Positions 15,576-24,126 of a DNA stretch of 64,000 nucleotides are shown here, piece by piece. The position numbers and the translations under genes are program-made. This DNA comes from Luteolibacter flavescens (GTDB lineage Bacteria > Verrucomicrobiota > Verrucomicrobiia > Verrucomicrobiales > Akkermansiaceae), in assembly GCF_025950085.1 (NCBI RefSeq), contig NZ_JAPDDS010000001.1, positions 558,001 to 622,000 of the forward strand, read 5' to 3'. How positions within the stretch are numbered: position 1 is the first letter of the stretch; the number at the start of each line of letters is the position of its first letter. Under the pieces are notes generated by a model. It ran no database searches. It had not been told where the DNA came from and was given only the letters and a program-made list of their open reading frames with translations.

Positions 15576-17513
15576 TCAACTGGCGCGGCTCTTTTTGAAA
15601 TAGCTATCCAGCACGGTTCGCAAGTCGTCGGGGGCCACGGGTTTGACGAGATGCTCGTCAAACCCCGCATCTGACGAACGGCGGCGGTCATCACGACTCC
15701 CCCACCCGCTCAGCGCGACCACCACCGCCTGCGGCAGCATCGCGCGGATCCGCTTGCATGCCTCGAAGCCATCGATCTTCGGCATTCCGAGGTCGAGGAC
15801 CACCAGATCCGGCTGGAAGGATTTCGCGCGCGCCACGGCATCCTCGCCGTCGTACGCCACCTCGACCTCGAAGCCCTCCATGTGGAAAAACATTCCCATG
15901 ATGTCCGCAGCGGCGCGGGAGTCATCCGCGATCACGACCCGCAGCGCTGAGGAGGCGCTTGCCTGTGCCGGAGAGAGCGAGTCAGACACCGAAGCTGGCT
16001 CACCCGGCAATAGGACGGGCAGGCGCAGCGTGAACTCGCTTCCGAGCCCTTCGCCATCGCTCAGGACCGAGACCGAGCCCCCGTGCATCTCCGCGAGGGA
16101 CCGAACCAGCGTCAGCCCGATGCCCAGGCCATCCGATGACCCGCTGGTACCCTGATCGAACAATTCGAAGATCGATTGCTGGAACTCCGCGGGAATCCCT
16201 TTCCCATTGTCCTTCACGGAAATCTTCAGGTGCCCGTCCGCCTCCGGTAAAACCGAAAGCCGGATCTGCCCCCCCGCCTGCGTGTATTTGGAAGCATTCG
16301 AAAGCAGGTTGGAAAGCATCTGCGCCAAACGGTGCGGGTCGGCATCGACCATCAAGCCGACCGAGCCGACATCCACGGTCAGATCCTGCCCGTGCCGCTG
16401 GATCAGCGGATTAACCGCTTCCATTGCCCGCTCCAGCACTTCGGAAAACGGCACCGCCGACTTCCTCAGTTCGATCTTGCCAGTGGTGATGCGCGAGATG
16501 TCCACGAGGTCGTCGATCAGACGCGCCATCTGATCGACTTGCCGTTTCATCATGGCGGCCACGCCTGCGACCTTCTCCGGGTCATCCGGCGAGCGCAGGA
16601 TGATGTCCACGCCGGGCAAGATCGGGGCGAGCGGGTTGCGCAGTTCGTGAGCGAGTGTGGCGAGGAAGGCGTCCTTCCGCTTGCCAGCTTCTCGAAGCGA
16701 CTCCGCTTGGCGGCGCTCGGTGAGATCACGCGTGATCTTCGCGTATCCGCGGAGCTCGCCGCTGTGATCGTGGAGTGCGGTGATCAGCACGTGCCCCCAG
16801 AAGCGGGTGCCGTCCTTTCGCATCCGCCAGCCCTCCTGCTCCGCACGTCCCTCCCTCAGTGCCTGCGCCAGCAGCTTCTGCGGCACTCCTCCTTCGAGCG
16901 CCTGAGTGGGATAGAAGACCGAGAAATGCCGGCCCACGATTTCTTCCTGATCGTAGCCCTTGATGCGTCGCGCGCCGATATTCCAGCTCATGACGTGGCC
17001 TTCCGGGTCCAGCATGAAGATCGCGTAGTCGCTTACGCCCTCCACCAGCAGGCGAAATCGCTCCTCGCTCTGGCGAAGCGCCTCCATCGTCAACCGGCGC
17101 TGGGTGAGGTCCCGCGTGATCTGGAGAAAGCCCTGAATATCGCCCTCCGGTGAATGAAGCGCGGTGATGGTGACGTGTCCCCAGAAGCGCTCGCCCCCTT
17201 TTCTCAGCCGCCATCCCTCGCCAGTGAATGATCCGTCCTTCACCGCTGAGTCCAGGATACCAGCCGGCAGGCCATTCGCTCGCTCGACTTCCGAGAAGAA
17301 GCACTCGCTCGGCATCCCGATCACCTCGCCCGCGGAATATCCCATGATGCGCTCGGCTCCTACATTCCAATCCAAGACCACGCCGGAAGGATCCATCGTG
17401 AAAATCGCGTAGCCCTCGACCACCGCCACGATCTCATCGAAAGCGAGAAGTCTGCTCTGCAGCCACGAAGGCCCTGCATCGGGGGAAAGGGGAAGGTCGG
17501 AAGGCACGGTCAT
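15576..17513 (-). CDS. Hybrid histidine kinase (PAS-PAS-HisKA-HATPase-receiver)
   Basis: 645 residues from the ATG at 17513 (frame open to 17621). No membrane segments, so it is cytoplasmic. Two PAS domains with PAC motifs (about 25-145 and 150-270; [16 protein letters not shown] and [16 protein letters not shown] are clear duplicates). HisKA has the H-box [11 protein letters not shown] (about 295), and HATPase_c has [17 protein letters not shown] and [11 protein letters not shown]-terminal receiver (about 522-642) has VVIADDS at its start and the phosphoacceptor Asp in [14 protein letters not shown] receiver at the C-terminus implies phosphorelay to a separate Hpt protein or intramolecular control. 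The signal is unknown. No partner regulator is adjacent. Confidence 0.9.
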   Translation of the reverse strand: MTVPSDLPLSPDAGPSWLQSRLLAFDEIVAVVEGYAIFTMDPSGVVLDWNVGAERIMGYSAGEVIGMPSECFFSEVERANGLPAGILDSAVKDGSFTGEGWRLRKGGERFWGHVTITALHSPEGDIQGFLQITRDLTQRRLTMEALRQSEERFRLLVEGVSDYAIFMLDPEGHVMSWNIGARRIKGYDQEEIVGRHFSVFYPTQALEGGVPQKLLAQALREGRAEQEGWRMRKDGTRFWGHVLITALHDHSGELRGYAKITRDLTERRQAESLREAGKRKDAFLATLAHELRNPLAPILPGVDIILRSPDDPEKVAGVAAMMKRQVDQMARLIDDLVDISRITTGKIELRKSAVPFSEVLERAMEAVNPLIQRHGQDLTVDVGSVGLMVDADPHRLAQMLSNLLSNASKYTQAGGQIRLSVLPEADGHLKISVKDNGKGIPAEFQQSIFELFDQGTSGSSDGLGIGLTLVRSLAEMHGGSVSVLSDGEGLGSEFTLRLPVLLPGEPASVSDSLSPAQASASSALRVVIADDSRAAADIMGMFFHMEGFEVEVAYDGEDAVARAKSFQPDLVVLDLGMPKIDGFEACKRIRAMLPQAVVVALSGWGSRDDRRRSSDAGFDEHLVKPVAPDDLRTVLDSYFKKSRAS

Positions 17514-17695
17514 ACTCGGTTCATCGGGGAGAGGTAACCTCAGGCCGTCCACTTGAGCCGAGGGGATGGAAATTTCTAGCAAACAAAGTGCCTGCGGGAA
17601 ATTTCTGGAGCGGGACGGCACCCCTCATTCATGGGTCGCAATTTGCGTCCCGGCAAACCAGAGGGCCGTGCATGGTGCACAGGCCCCGTTGCCCC

Positions 17696-18001
17696 TCATA
17701 TGCGGACTGACGTGTCCACCATCTCGATCTTCGGGTCGTAGGGATTGAAGCCCTCCCTCGCCGCACCGAAAGTCTCAAGCAAGATGTCCACGTCCCGCAT
17801 CTCGGCGAGCCGGAAGTATTCCCAGCGTTCCTCGGGATGAACGGTCCAAGCGCAGAGAACGAAGGCACGGGTCTTCCGGAAATTTCCAAAGAGATGAGGC
17901 TCCGCGATCACCTCGACCTTCCGGTAAATGAAGCGGATGCGACGACGTTGATTGATCGAGCGCCGGATTTCGTCGAGCGAAGCGTGGGAGAGTACGGACA
18001 T
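17696..18001 (-). CDS. Short WYL-like domain protein
   Basis: A 101-residue protein from the ATG at 18001 (frame open to a GTG at 18109). SLDEIRRSINQRRRIRFIYR, then a beta-rich segment with PHLFGN and a terminal EGFNPYDPKIEMVDT, resembles the WYL sensor domain that normally sits behind an HTH in regulators such as DeoR/PafBC types. Here there is no HTH, so it is a single-domain WYL-like protein, a form also seen in Verrucomicrobiota. A ligand-binding role is inferred only from the family. Confidence 0.55.
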   Translation of the reverse strand: MSVLSHASLDEIRRSINQRRRIRFIYRKVEVIAEPHLFGNFRKTRAFVLCAWTVHPEERWEYFRLAEMRDVDILLETFGAAREGFNPYDPKIEMVDTSVRI

Positions 18002-18142
18002 GAGGAAACGCGGGTGGGTTTGATCGGCCACGATTTCACCGGGCCAGAATCTCCCACGCATAATCCGGGCCGCTCCCATTCTCAACCGACTCACCCTATG
18101 CCAACCCACCCTCCGCCGCCTACGTCATCCGCATAGCCCTCC

Positions 18143-19054
18143 TCAACCGGTACTGCCCGCCTTTTCAAAGACGGCCGAGGGCCCGAGGGGCACGATGCCC
18201 GATGGATTCAGATCGCGATGGGTCCCGTAATAGTGACGCTTGATGTGGTCGAAACTTACCGTCGCGGCAATTCCGGGCTGAAGGTAGATGTCGCGCATGA
18301 ACCGCAGCAACGGCGGCCAGTCAATAATGCGGCGAAGGTTGCATTTGAAGTGCCCGTGATACACGGAGTCAAAGCGGATCAATGTGCAGAAGAGCCGCAG
18401 GTCACTCTCCACCATGTGCTCGCCGAGGAGAAACGTGGAGCGCTCCAGGCGGACCGCCATTTCATCAAGGGCGAGGAATAGATCACGAACTGCTTTCTCG
18501 TAGGCTGCCTGATCGGTAGCGAAGCCTGCGCGATACACGCCGTTGTTCACTTTCTCGTAGAGGTAGTCGCTGAGAGCCGCTTGCTCTTCCGCCAGATGCA
18601 GCGGGAACAAATCCCGCGCCTCCGCTCCGGCAAAGCATTCCTGAAACATCCGGCAGATATCGTCCTCCGAGTTGTTCACGATGCGCCTGACCTTCTTGTC
18701 CCACAGGACCGGCACGGTGTAGCGCCCATGAAAATCGGGATCGCTGGCGTGATAAGCTTCACTGAGAAATTCGAAGCCCTCCGCTTCATCGGGGTGATGT
18801 CCATTCCCCTCCCGGAATGCCCAACCGCGTTCATCACGCATCGGATCGGCCACGCTCACTCCGATCATTTCTTGCAGGCCGAGAAGTGATCGCACGATCA
18901 GCGTCCGATGAGCCCACGGGCATGCGAGCGAGATGTACAAGTGATAGCGTCCCGCCTCAACGGGCGGTCCACCATCCCTGCCTACCCATCCACGGAAGGC
19001 GTCTTCCTGTCTCTCGAATCGCCCCTCCTGCATCTCGTCTGGAAAATCAGCCAT
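18143..19054 (-). CDS. Glutathionyl-hydroquinone reductase (Xi-class GST, YqjG/ECM4 family)
   Basis: About 303 residues from the ATG at 19054; another ATG at 19153 is in frame. Residue 45 is the catalytic Cys in the CPWAHR motif that defines the family, which uses GSH to reduce glutathionyl-hydroquinones. Further family stretches are the YTVPVLWDK segment, the NNSEDDICRMF segment, the NNGVYRAGFA segment, and the C-terminal LFCTLIRFDSVY with its GHFKCN. It is likely a cytoplasmic detoxification enzyme for oxidised quinones and chlorinated phenols. It is monocistronic and divergent from the OmpA gene. Confident family call; the start is less sure. Confidence 0.9.
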   Translation of the reverse strand: MADFPDEMQEGRFERQEDAFRGWVGRDGGPPVEAGRYHLYISLACPWAHRTLIVRSLLGLQEMIGVSVADPMRDERGWAFREGNGHHPDEAEGFEFLSEAYHASDPDFHGRYTVPVLWDKKVRRIVNNSEDDICRMFQECFAGAEARDLFPLHLAEEQAALSDYLYEKVNNGVYRAGFATDQAAYEKAVRDLFLALDEMAVRLERSTFLLGEHMVESDLRLFCTLIRFDSVYHGHFKCNLRRIIDWPPLLRFMRDIYLQPGIAATVSFDHIKRHYYGTHRDLNPSGIVPLGPSAVFEKAGSTG

Positions 19055-19219
19055 TGAGACCGGATAGCATCGCTTTGCCGTCCACGCATCCTTCTTCGTG
19101 GTTGCACGCTGCATCGGCGGGACGCTCGCCTTGCACGTCATGAGAGCAGGCATGGGACGACAAGGCCTTGAATTAACAGGGGTTTCAGCATCGGAACGAT
19201 TCGAGCGGAGAGTTCCTTC

Positions 19220-20653
19220 ATGAAATACCGCACGCCCTCGCCATACATCGTCTCCGCCATCGCGGCGGCAGCAATGATTACGCTCCCCCCCGCAATGATG
19301 GGCCAGGAGCCCGCAAACCCGGGATCAACCCCACTCAAGGATCGCTCAGAGAAGGTCTCACCACGATCGCAGCCGGTCGAGGACAAGTCCCGTCGGGCCA
19401 GCACCGAATCCACCCCGCTCGAAGACGAGAAGCGCGAAGCCGGCGACCGGACACAACCGGCCGGCAAAGATGCGAAGCCAATCAGGGATGACGATTTCAA
19501 GGCGAACCGCCGGTCCACCCCGGAGCGCGACACGAACGAAAAGGCCAGCCCAGATGCCGAGAAGACTACCGATCGCTCCCCTCAGAAAGCTTCACCGGAT
19601 GCCCGGAAGACGACCGACCGCACCAGCGACAAGGCAGATCCTTATTCTGCGAAGGTGCGCGACAGCGATGCCAAGAAGGCCAACTCCGAATCACGCGTTA
19701 CCTCCCCGGATCAACGGCGACGTACTGCGCCCAACGAGAATCTACCCGCCCCCGAAATCGGCACCGCCGAGTCGGATGTGATGAAGGCCCGGGATGAACT
19801 CGCAGTCGCCCACGATCAGCGGAAACTCGACATCAAGGGACGTGCCGACGCCGGAAAGATGGTGCAGGAGATCCTGGGCAAGCACAGCAACCTTTCTCGC
19901 GCCGAAATGAATCGGTCGAATCAAAGCGCTGCACGTCGCCAAGCCCGAGGTGATCGTCGGATCGCAGCCGACTTTCTCCGCCAACGCTTGAAAGGCGAGG
20001 CGGACTTGCGGCAGATGCCACCGTTCTTCCGCAACGCGGCCACAGACGAAGATGAAAAGGAAATCGGCAGACCGGCGGTTCCGGAACCCTACTTCGTTCA
20101 TGAGGGACGCCGCCATGCCTTCTATCCGTCCCGTGAGGATATCCCCGCGGTCCTCCTTGCCAGCGGGGCCCTGGGTCGGGTGACTGTCACCTCGGCAGGT
20201 GAACTTCAGTCGCCCGTGTTCGCCGCGCACATCCCGGCCGAGTACAGCCAGCGCGACGTATGGGTCGTGTCCTATCCCGTGGCGACGGACTCCACGATCA
20301 CGAGTCATGATATTCTCTTCCGCGAAGGCTCCACCGAATTCGCGGACGGGCATGCCTACGACATGGTCCTGGCCCTGACAGACGCGATGCTTGATCCTGG
20401 CTTCGCCCAGACTCGCTTCGTGATCGAGGGCCACGCGTCTGCGGAGGGAACCACCTCTGACAACCAGTTACTGTCGCAACTTCGTGCCGAGGCTATCGTC
20501 CGGGAATTGGTCCGTGGCGGCGTGTCGGCCGATCGTCTCATCCCGGTAGGATACGGCGAAAGCGAGTCGCATCATCCGGCCGACGCACCGGAGAAACTGC
20601 TTTCGCAGGATCGGCGGGTTGTCATCTCGCGGATCGACGGGCCGATGGATTGA
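19220..20653 (+). CDS. OmpA-family protein with a long charged linker
   Basis: A 477-residue exported protein. A signal peptide spans about residues 1-28. Residues 30-175 are a low-complexity, highly charged stretch with near-repeats (KASPDAEKTTDRSPQ / KASPDARKTTDRTSD), probably a disordered spacer. Residues 355-470 form an OmpA-like peptidoglycan-binding domain with FVIEGHASAEG, a run of QLLSQLRAEAIVRELV, GVSADRLIPVGYGES and the final SQDRRVVI. There is no beta-barrel segment, so it is probably periplasmic or carried by the outer membrane in another way. Its stop overlaps the start of the GNAT gene by one base (TGATG), so the two are translationally coupled. Confidence 0.8.
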   Translation: MKYRTPSPYIVSAIAAAAMITLPPAMMGQEPANPGSTPLKDRSEKVSPRSQPVEDKSRRASTESTPLEDEKREAGDRTQPAGKDAKPIRDDDFKANRRSTPERDTNEKASPDAEKTTDRSPQKASPDARKTTDRTSDKADPYSAKVRDSDAKKANSESRVTSPDQRRRTAPNENLPAPEIGTAESDVMKARDELAVAHDQRKLDIKGRADAGKMVQEILGKHSNLSRAEMNRSNQSAARRQARGDRRIAADFLRQRLKGEADLRQMPPFFRNAATDEDEKEIGRPAVPEPYFVHEGRRHAFYPSREDIPAVLLASGALGRVTVTSAGELQSPVFAAHIPAEYSQRDVWVVSYPVATDSTITSHDILFREGSTEFADGHAYDMVLALTDAMLDPGFAQTRFVIEGHASAEGTTSDNQLLSQLRAEAIVRELVRGGVSADRLIPVGYGESESHHPADAPEKLLSQDRRVVISRIDGPMD

Positions 20654-20949
20654 TGGTAGTGTTCCTGCCTAATCACATGAGCGAGGTCATTGATCAGACA
20701 GGGCGCGGGCGTTTCGAACTTGAGGAAGAAGGAGCGCTCGCCTTTGCCGCTTACCGTCGCGAGGGAAACCTGCTCATCATCCCCCATGTCGAGGCGGATC
20801 CTGCGCTTCGCGGTCGAGGCACAGCGGGCCGGCTCATGGCAGGCATGCTGGAGATCATCCGTGCACGTGGGGAGAAAGTCCGCCCCATCTGCGGCTACGC
20901 GGTCGCATGGATCGGGCGGCATCCCGAGTATCGCGACTTGGTGGAGTAA
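20653..20949 (+). CDS. Small GNAT-family N-acetyltransferase (YjdJ-like)
   Basis: A 98-residue protein of the short GNAT subgroup. IIPHVEADPALRGRGTAGRL is the acetyl-CoA pyrophosphate loop (RGRGTA), followed by EIIRARGEKVRPICGYAVAW and a final HPEYRDLV, which are the standard landmarks of YjdJ/GTLF-like proteins. The start is ATG at 20653, overlapping the OmpA stop by one base; ATG at 20677 is an alternative. The acceptor is unknown. Translational coupling to an OmpA gene is unexplained. Confidence 0.85.
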   Translation: MVVFLPNHMSEVIDQTGRGRFELEEEGALAFAAYRREGNLLIIPHVEADPALRGRGTAGRLMAGMLEIIRARGEKVRPICGYAVAWIGRHPEYRDLVE

Positions 20950-21207
20950 GTCCATTCGCGCCCGGTCAAGATTGGGCCTGTTAGATCGTCCGAAATGCCG
21001 CGGGACATGGTTCGGATGAGGATTGGCGAAGTGCATCGTGCCTGTGGCCAATTGCGCCGGGCGTCATTCAAAGGCGCGCCAACACACCCCATAACACTCT
21101 CTTCATCAAAAGATTTCATACCTCATCACACAAGGCACGTGAACGGCTTGAATAGAAACCAATCACCGGGATGAACCCGATCCCGCGAACTTCAACCCCA
21201 ACCCGCC

Positions 21208-21501
21208 ATGATTATGAACAGCGACTACACGATTGCCCGGAAGCGCGAGTACGAGCGTCGCTTCGGACCCTACAATGACAACGATTTCCGCACCCCGGAG
21301 CAATGTCCGGAAGACCGGCGTGAACTCGTTGCCGAGATCAAGGTAAGCGCGGCGGCGGTCCCCCTCTCGGATCACCTCCTCGACTACGCTCATGGCGAGT
21401 ATCCGATGCCGCTGTCTGAACAGCTTGAGCCGCTCTTTCTAAAGATCCTCGCTTGGGATCGCTACCTGCCCCGTCACAACCAAGCGATGGTAATCCAATG
21501 A
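21208..21501 (+). CDS. Hypothetical protein
   Basis: A 97-residue hydrophilic protein, with ATG at 21208 or 21214. RKREYERRFGPYNDNDFRTP, later PEDRRELVAEIK and a PLFLKILAWDRYLP segment. No signal peptide, membrane segment or motif known to me. Balanced charge and composition argue that it is real. It converges on the BrkB-like gene. Confidence 0.5.
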   Translation: MIMNSDYTIARKREYERRFGPYNDNDFRTPEQCPEDRRELVAEIKVSAAAVPLSDHLLDYAHGEYPMPLSEQLEPLFLKILAWDRYLPRHNQAMVIQ

Positions 21502-21522
21502 ATGGACAGCGCCGGACGAATC

Positions 21523-22437
21523 TCAAGGCCCGGGTTTTCCATGGCCGGATGCGATCGCTCGCATCGCCCGGGCCTTGATCTCCCGACCCGCTGCCCGGGC
21601 CTGCACTTGGGTGAACTCCGCGCCGAAGAGGAGGATGGCTGACGAGTAATAGAGCCAGCTTAAGACGACGATTAGCGATCCGGCGGACCCGTAGCTGGAG
21701 GCCATCGCTTCACGGCCGAGATACCATCCGATCAGCGACTTCCCCACGGCGAAAAGTCCGGATGTAAAGATCGCACCGGTCCACACGTCGCGCCATCGGA
21801 TCACGACGTCAGGCAGGACCTTGAAAATCGCCGCGAAAAGCAGGGCAATCAGAGCGAAGGAAATCACTCCTCCCACCGCCGCCCAGATAGGAGCAGGGAC
21901 ATTGGCGATCTGACCCACCTTTGACCCCACTGCATGTAGCATGGTGGATACCACCATGGACACCAGCAGCAGGAAGCCGGTCCCCAGCACCATTGAGAAA
22001 GAGAGGAAGCGGCTTTTCACGAAATTCCTCACTCCGTGGCCCTTGCGGGGTGGCACGTTCCACATCGCATTCAGCGCCGACTGGAGTTGCCCGAAAAGCC
22101 CGGCGGCACCGAAGAGCAGGACAACGAGTCCGACCAGCGACATGACCACCCCCTGCTGAGGATCGCGCGCATGTGCCACCATGTCTTCCAGCACCGCCGC
22201 ACCGCTGTGACCGAGATCGCGGCGGATCTCATCATACAGCATTCCGCTGACGGCATCATCCCCGAAGACCAGTCCCGCGATCGACAGCACGATCAGCAAC
22301 AGCGGCGCGAGCGCGAATGCGGAATAGTAGGCAAGCGCCGCACTCAGACGAAGGCCCTCGTCCTCGATGAATCCCTCCGCCGTTTCCTTCAGCAGCGCGA
22401 AAATGCTGGCGCTTTCGGGTAGTGGTTCTTTCTCCAT
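21523..22437 (-). CDS. YihY/BrkB-family inner membrane protein
   Basis: A 304-residue protein with about six membrane helices. The LRLSAALAYYSAFALAPLLL segment at the start, FGQLQSALNAMWNVPPRKGH in the middle and SYGSAGSLIVVLSWLYYSS then LFGAEFTQVQA at the end are the strongly conserved landmarks of the YihY/virulence-factor-BrkB family. The old idea that members are RNase BN is not supported; the true role is unclear, possibly transport. It stands alone on the minus strand, divergent from the DUF883-like gene. Confidence 0.92.
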   Translation of the reverse strand: MEKEPLPESASIFALLKETAEGFIEDEGLRLSAALAYYSAFALAPLLLIVLSIAGLVFGDDAVSGMLYDEIRRDLGHSGAAVLEDMVAHARDPQQGVVMSLVGLVVLLFGAAGLFGQLQSALNAMWNVPPRKGHGVRNFVKSRFLSFSMVLGTGFLLLVSMVVSTMLHAVGSKVGQIANVPAPIWAAVGGVISFALIALLFAAIFKVLPDVVIRWRDVWTGAIFTSGLFAVGKSLIGWYLGREAMASSYGSAGSLIVVLSWLYYSSAILLFGAEFTQVQARAAGREIKARAMRAIASGHGKPGP

Positions 22438-22775
22438 GGATATGACCGGAAGTGAAATTGATGGGAGAGGGCTGTGTGCGGTCGCGTGGAATTCACGCGA
22501 TGATCACTTAATCTATCGCTACGGAAGCCAAGCTGCCGCCTGCTTTCGCGATCCCTCGCGTCGTTCGTCCCGCCTTGCAAGCAACGTGCCGCTCAGCCGT
22601 CTCGCGACCTCTTGCAGGGGTGGTGCAAATTGCCGCTTAGTGTGGCGCATCGTGCCTGCTTGTTTGCCGGATTGCGGGGGTGAATCCCCATTCCCAAGTG
22701 CGTCGAGTCCTTGATATCGCAAGGATTCAAGCGACTCGGAAGATTGGCCCGTGCCTTGCAAAAACATCTCGTGAT
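22438..22775. other. Gene-free divergent intergenic region
   Basis: About 340 bases between the BrkB-like gene and the DUF883-like gene. Frames on both strands lack protein character. It presumably contains the two promoters. No repeat or strong hairpin seen. Confidence 0.45.
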
Positions 22776-23180
22776 ATGAGAACTCAAAAATTTCCACAGA
22801 CCCAGAATCCGGAGCACCTTGAGTCACACGCCGAGCGGAACGGCAGCCAAAATGGCAGCCATGACGTCTCCACCCGCCACGCTCACTGGGATGATCTTCA
22901 CTCAAGCAGCAACGGAACCACCCGCCACTTCCTGACGAACCTGCGTCACGAGATCTCTCGTCGCCCGTGGACGGATATTGCTGTGGCTGCTGCGGCCGGT
23001 TTCGCTGCCGGATGGCTCCTCTCGGGGCGTCATCGTTCCCATGCTGTCCGTGACCTCTTCCTCGGCTCGCTTCTGCCAGCAGCCTCCAAGAAGGTTCATC
23101 ACGCCTATGATGCGATCCGGGACAACGGTTCGCTCCGTGAGATCGGCCACCAATTCGACAAACTCAAGTCCCGCTGGTAA
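22776..23180 (+). CDS. DUF883-like (YqjD/ElaB type) membrane-anchored stress protein
   Basis: A 134-residue protein. A hydrophilic N-terminal half (about 1-65, Ser/His/Asn-rich) is followed by RRPWTDIAVAAAAGFAAGWL and LSGR, the glycine-zipper membrane segment typical of the C-terminus of DUF883 proteins such as YqjD and ElaB (known to be stress-induced and ribosome-associated in E. coli). Here a further 40 residues with a short helix follow the zipper, so the layout is not canonical. Six bases separate it from the next gene, so they form an operon. Confidence 0.6.
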   Translation: MRTQKFPQTQNPEHLESHAERNGSQNGSHDVSTRHAHWDDLHSSSNGTTRHFLTNLRHEISRRPWTDIAVAAAAGFAAGWLLSGRHRSHAVRDLFLGSLLPAASKKVHHAYDAIRDNGSLREIGHQFDKLKSRW

Positions 23181-23186
23181 AACCCT

Positions 23187-23930
23187 ATGCAACTCCACGA
23201 TCTCAAGTCCTCGCAGGTGCTCGCGGCCGCGCAGGATACCATCAATGAGCAGGCGCGGCGCATCGCCGGCCAGATCTCCCGGAATCCCGCGGTGGGCATT
23301 GCCGCCTGTTTCGGAATTGGATTCATCGCCGGAAAGCTTCCGCTCTTCCGCTTCATCACGGGAAGCGTGCGCATGGCGCTTCCACTCGCGCCTCCACTAC
23401 TCGCAGCGGTGGGGGCTGTGCGGGTATGGAATTTGGTGTCTCCTCGTAATTCCGCTCTTTCAGGTTACCCCGCGAGGGAAGAAGGAGAGGCACTCAATCA
23501 ACTGCTGGCGATGGAGCTCGCCAGCCTCGAGAGCTACACTCGCACCGCACCGCGTTTCGACGGCGAGGACCGTAGGGTCATCGAGCACCTGAAGGCAGTT
23601 CACGAAGATTCGGTCCGCCATCTGAAGAACGCAGTACAGGACGCAGGAGTTTTCCCTCTGCTCGGAAACAGCCCATGGGAAAGCCTCGTGGATCAGCTCG
23701 CGCATGTCTCGGGAGGCCGACTCGTGGATTCCACGCTTTTTTCGCTGATGCTCGCAGCAGAGGAATCATCGATCCGGCATTTCGAGTCGGCATTGCTAGA
23801 GTCGTCTCTCAGTCAGGATCACCAGACCCTGATTCGGAGACACCTGCTCCCTCGGGCCCACGAGAATGTGAACAGCTTGCTGCGCCTGCGCTCTCAACAA
23901 GCCCAGCAGCCGCAGCATGCGACGGCCTGA
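23187..23930 (+). CDS. Membrane-anchored DUF2383/ferritin-like protein
   Basis: A 247-residue protein. Residues 30-80 repeat the neighbour's theme: SRNPAVGIAACFGIGFIAGK is another glycine-zipper segment, followed by a second hydrophobic stretch. Residues 100-235 are a helical bundle (LNQLLAMELASLESYTRTAP, HLKAVHEDSVRHLKNAV, MLAAEESSIRHFESALLESS) resembling DUF2383/ferritin-like proteins. Glu and His residues at repeat positions (E107, E133, H137, E207, H213) could form a metal site. It is the second gene of a two-gene operon ended by the hairpin at 23966-24007. Confidence 0.6.
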   Translation: MQLHDLKSSQVLAAAQDTINEQARRIAGQISRNPAVGIAACFGIGFIAGKLPLFRFITGSVRMALPLAPPLLAAVGAVRVWNLVSPRNSALSGYPAREEGEALNQLLAMELASLESYTRTAPRFDGEDRRVIEHLKAVHEDSVRHLKNAVQDAGVFPLLGNSPWESLVDQLAHVSGGRLVDSTLFSLMLAAEESSIRHFESALLESSLSQDHQTLIRRHLLPRAHENVNSLLRLRSQQAQQPQHATA

Positions 23931-23965
23931 TCGGTCGTCTCGCACGATAGTACCCCATTCTCATG

Positions 23966-24007
23966 ATCGTTCATCGCACCTAATTGGCGCGATGAACGAT
24001 GTTTTTT
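23966..24007 (+). terminator. Strong intrinsic terminator of the DUF883-like/DUF2383 operon
   Basis: A perfect 12-bp stem (ATCGTTCATCGC / GCGATGAACGAT), an 11-base loop and then G followed by six T residues, starting 36 bases after the stop. Confidence 0.88.
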
Positions 24008-24126
24008 GCATGTGAAAGGCACGAACTTTCGCGAGCAAATGATAGCCCCCATCTTACGGCCGAGCATTTTGCACCACCACTCGCGAGGGATTGCGGCAAG
24101 GAGATGTTTTGATCTAACATCGCTCC

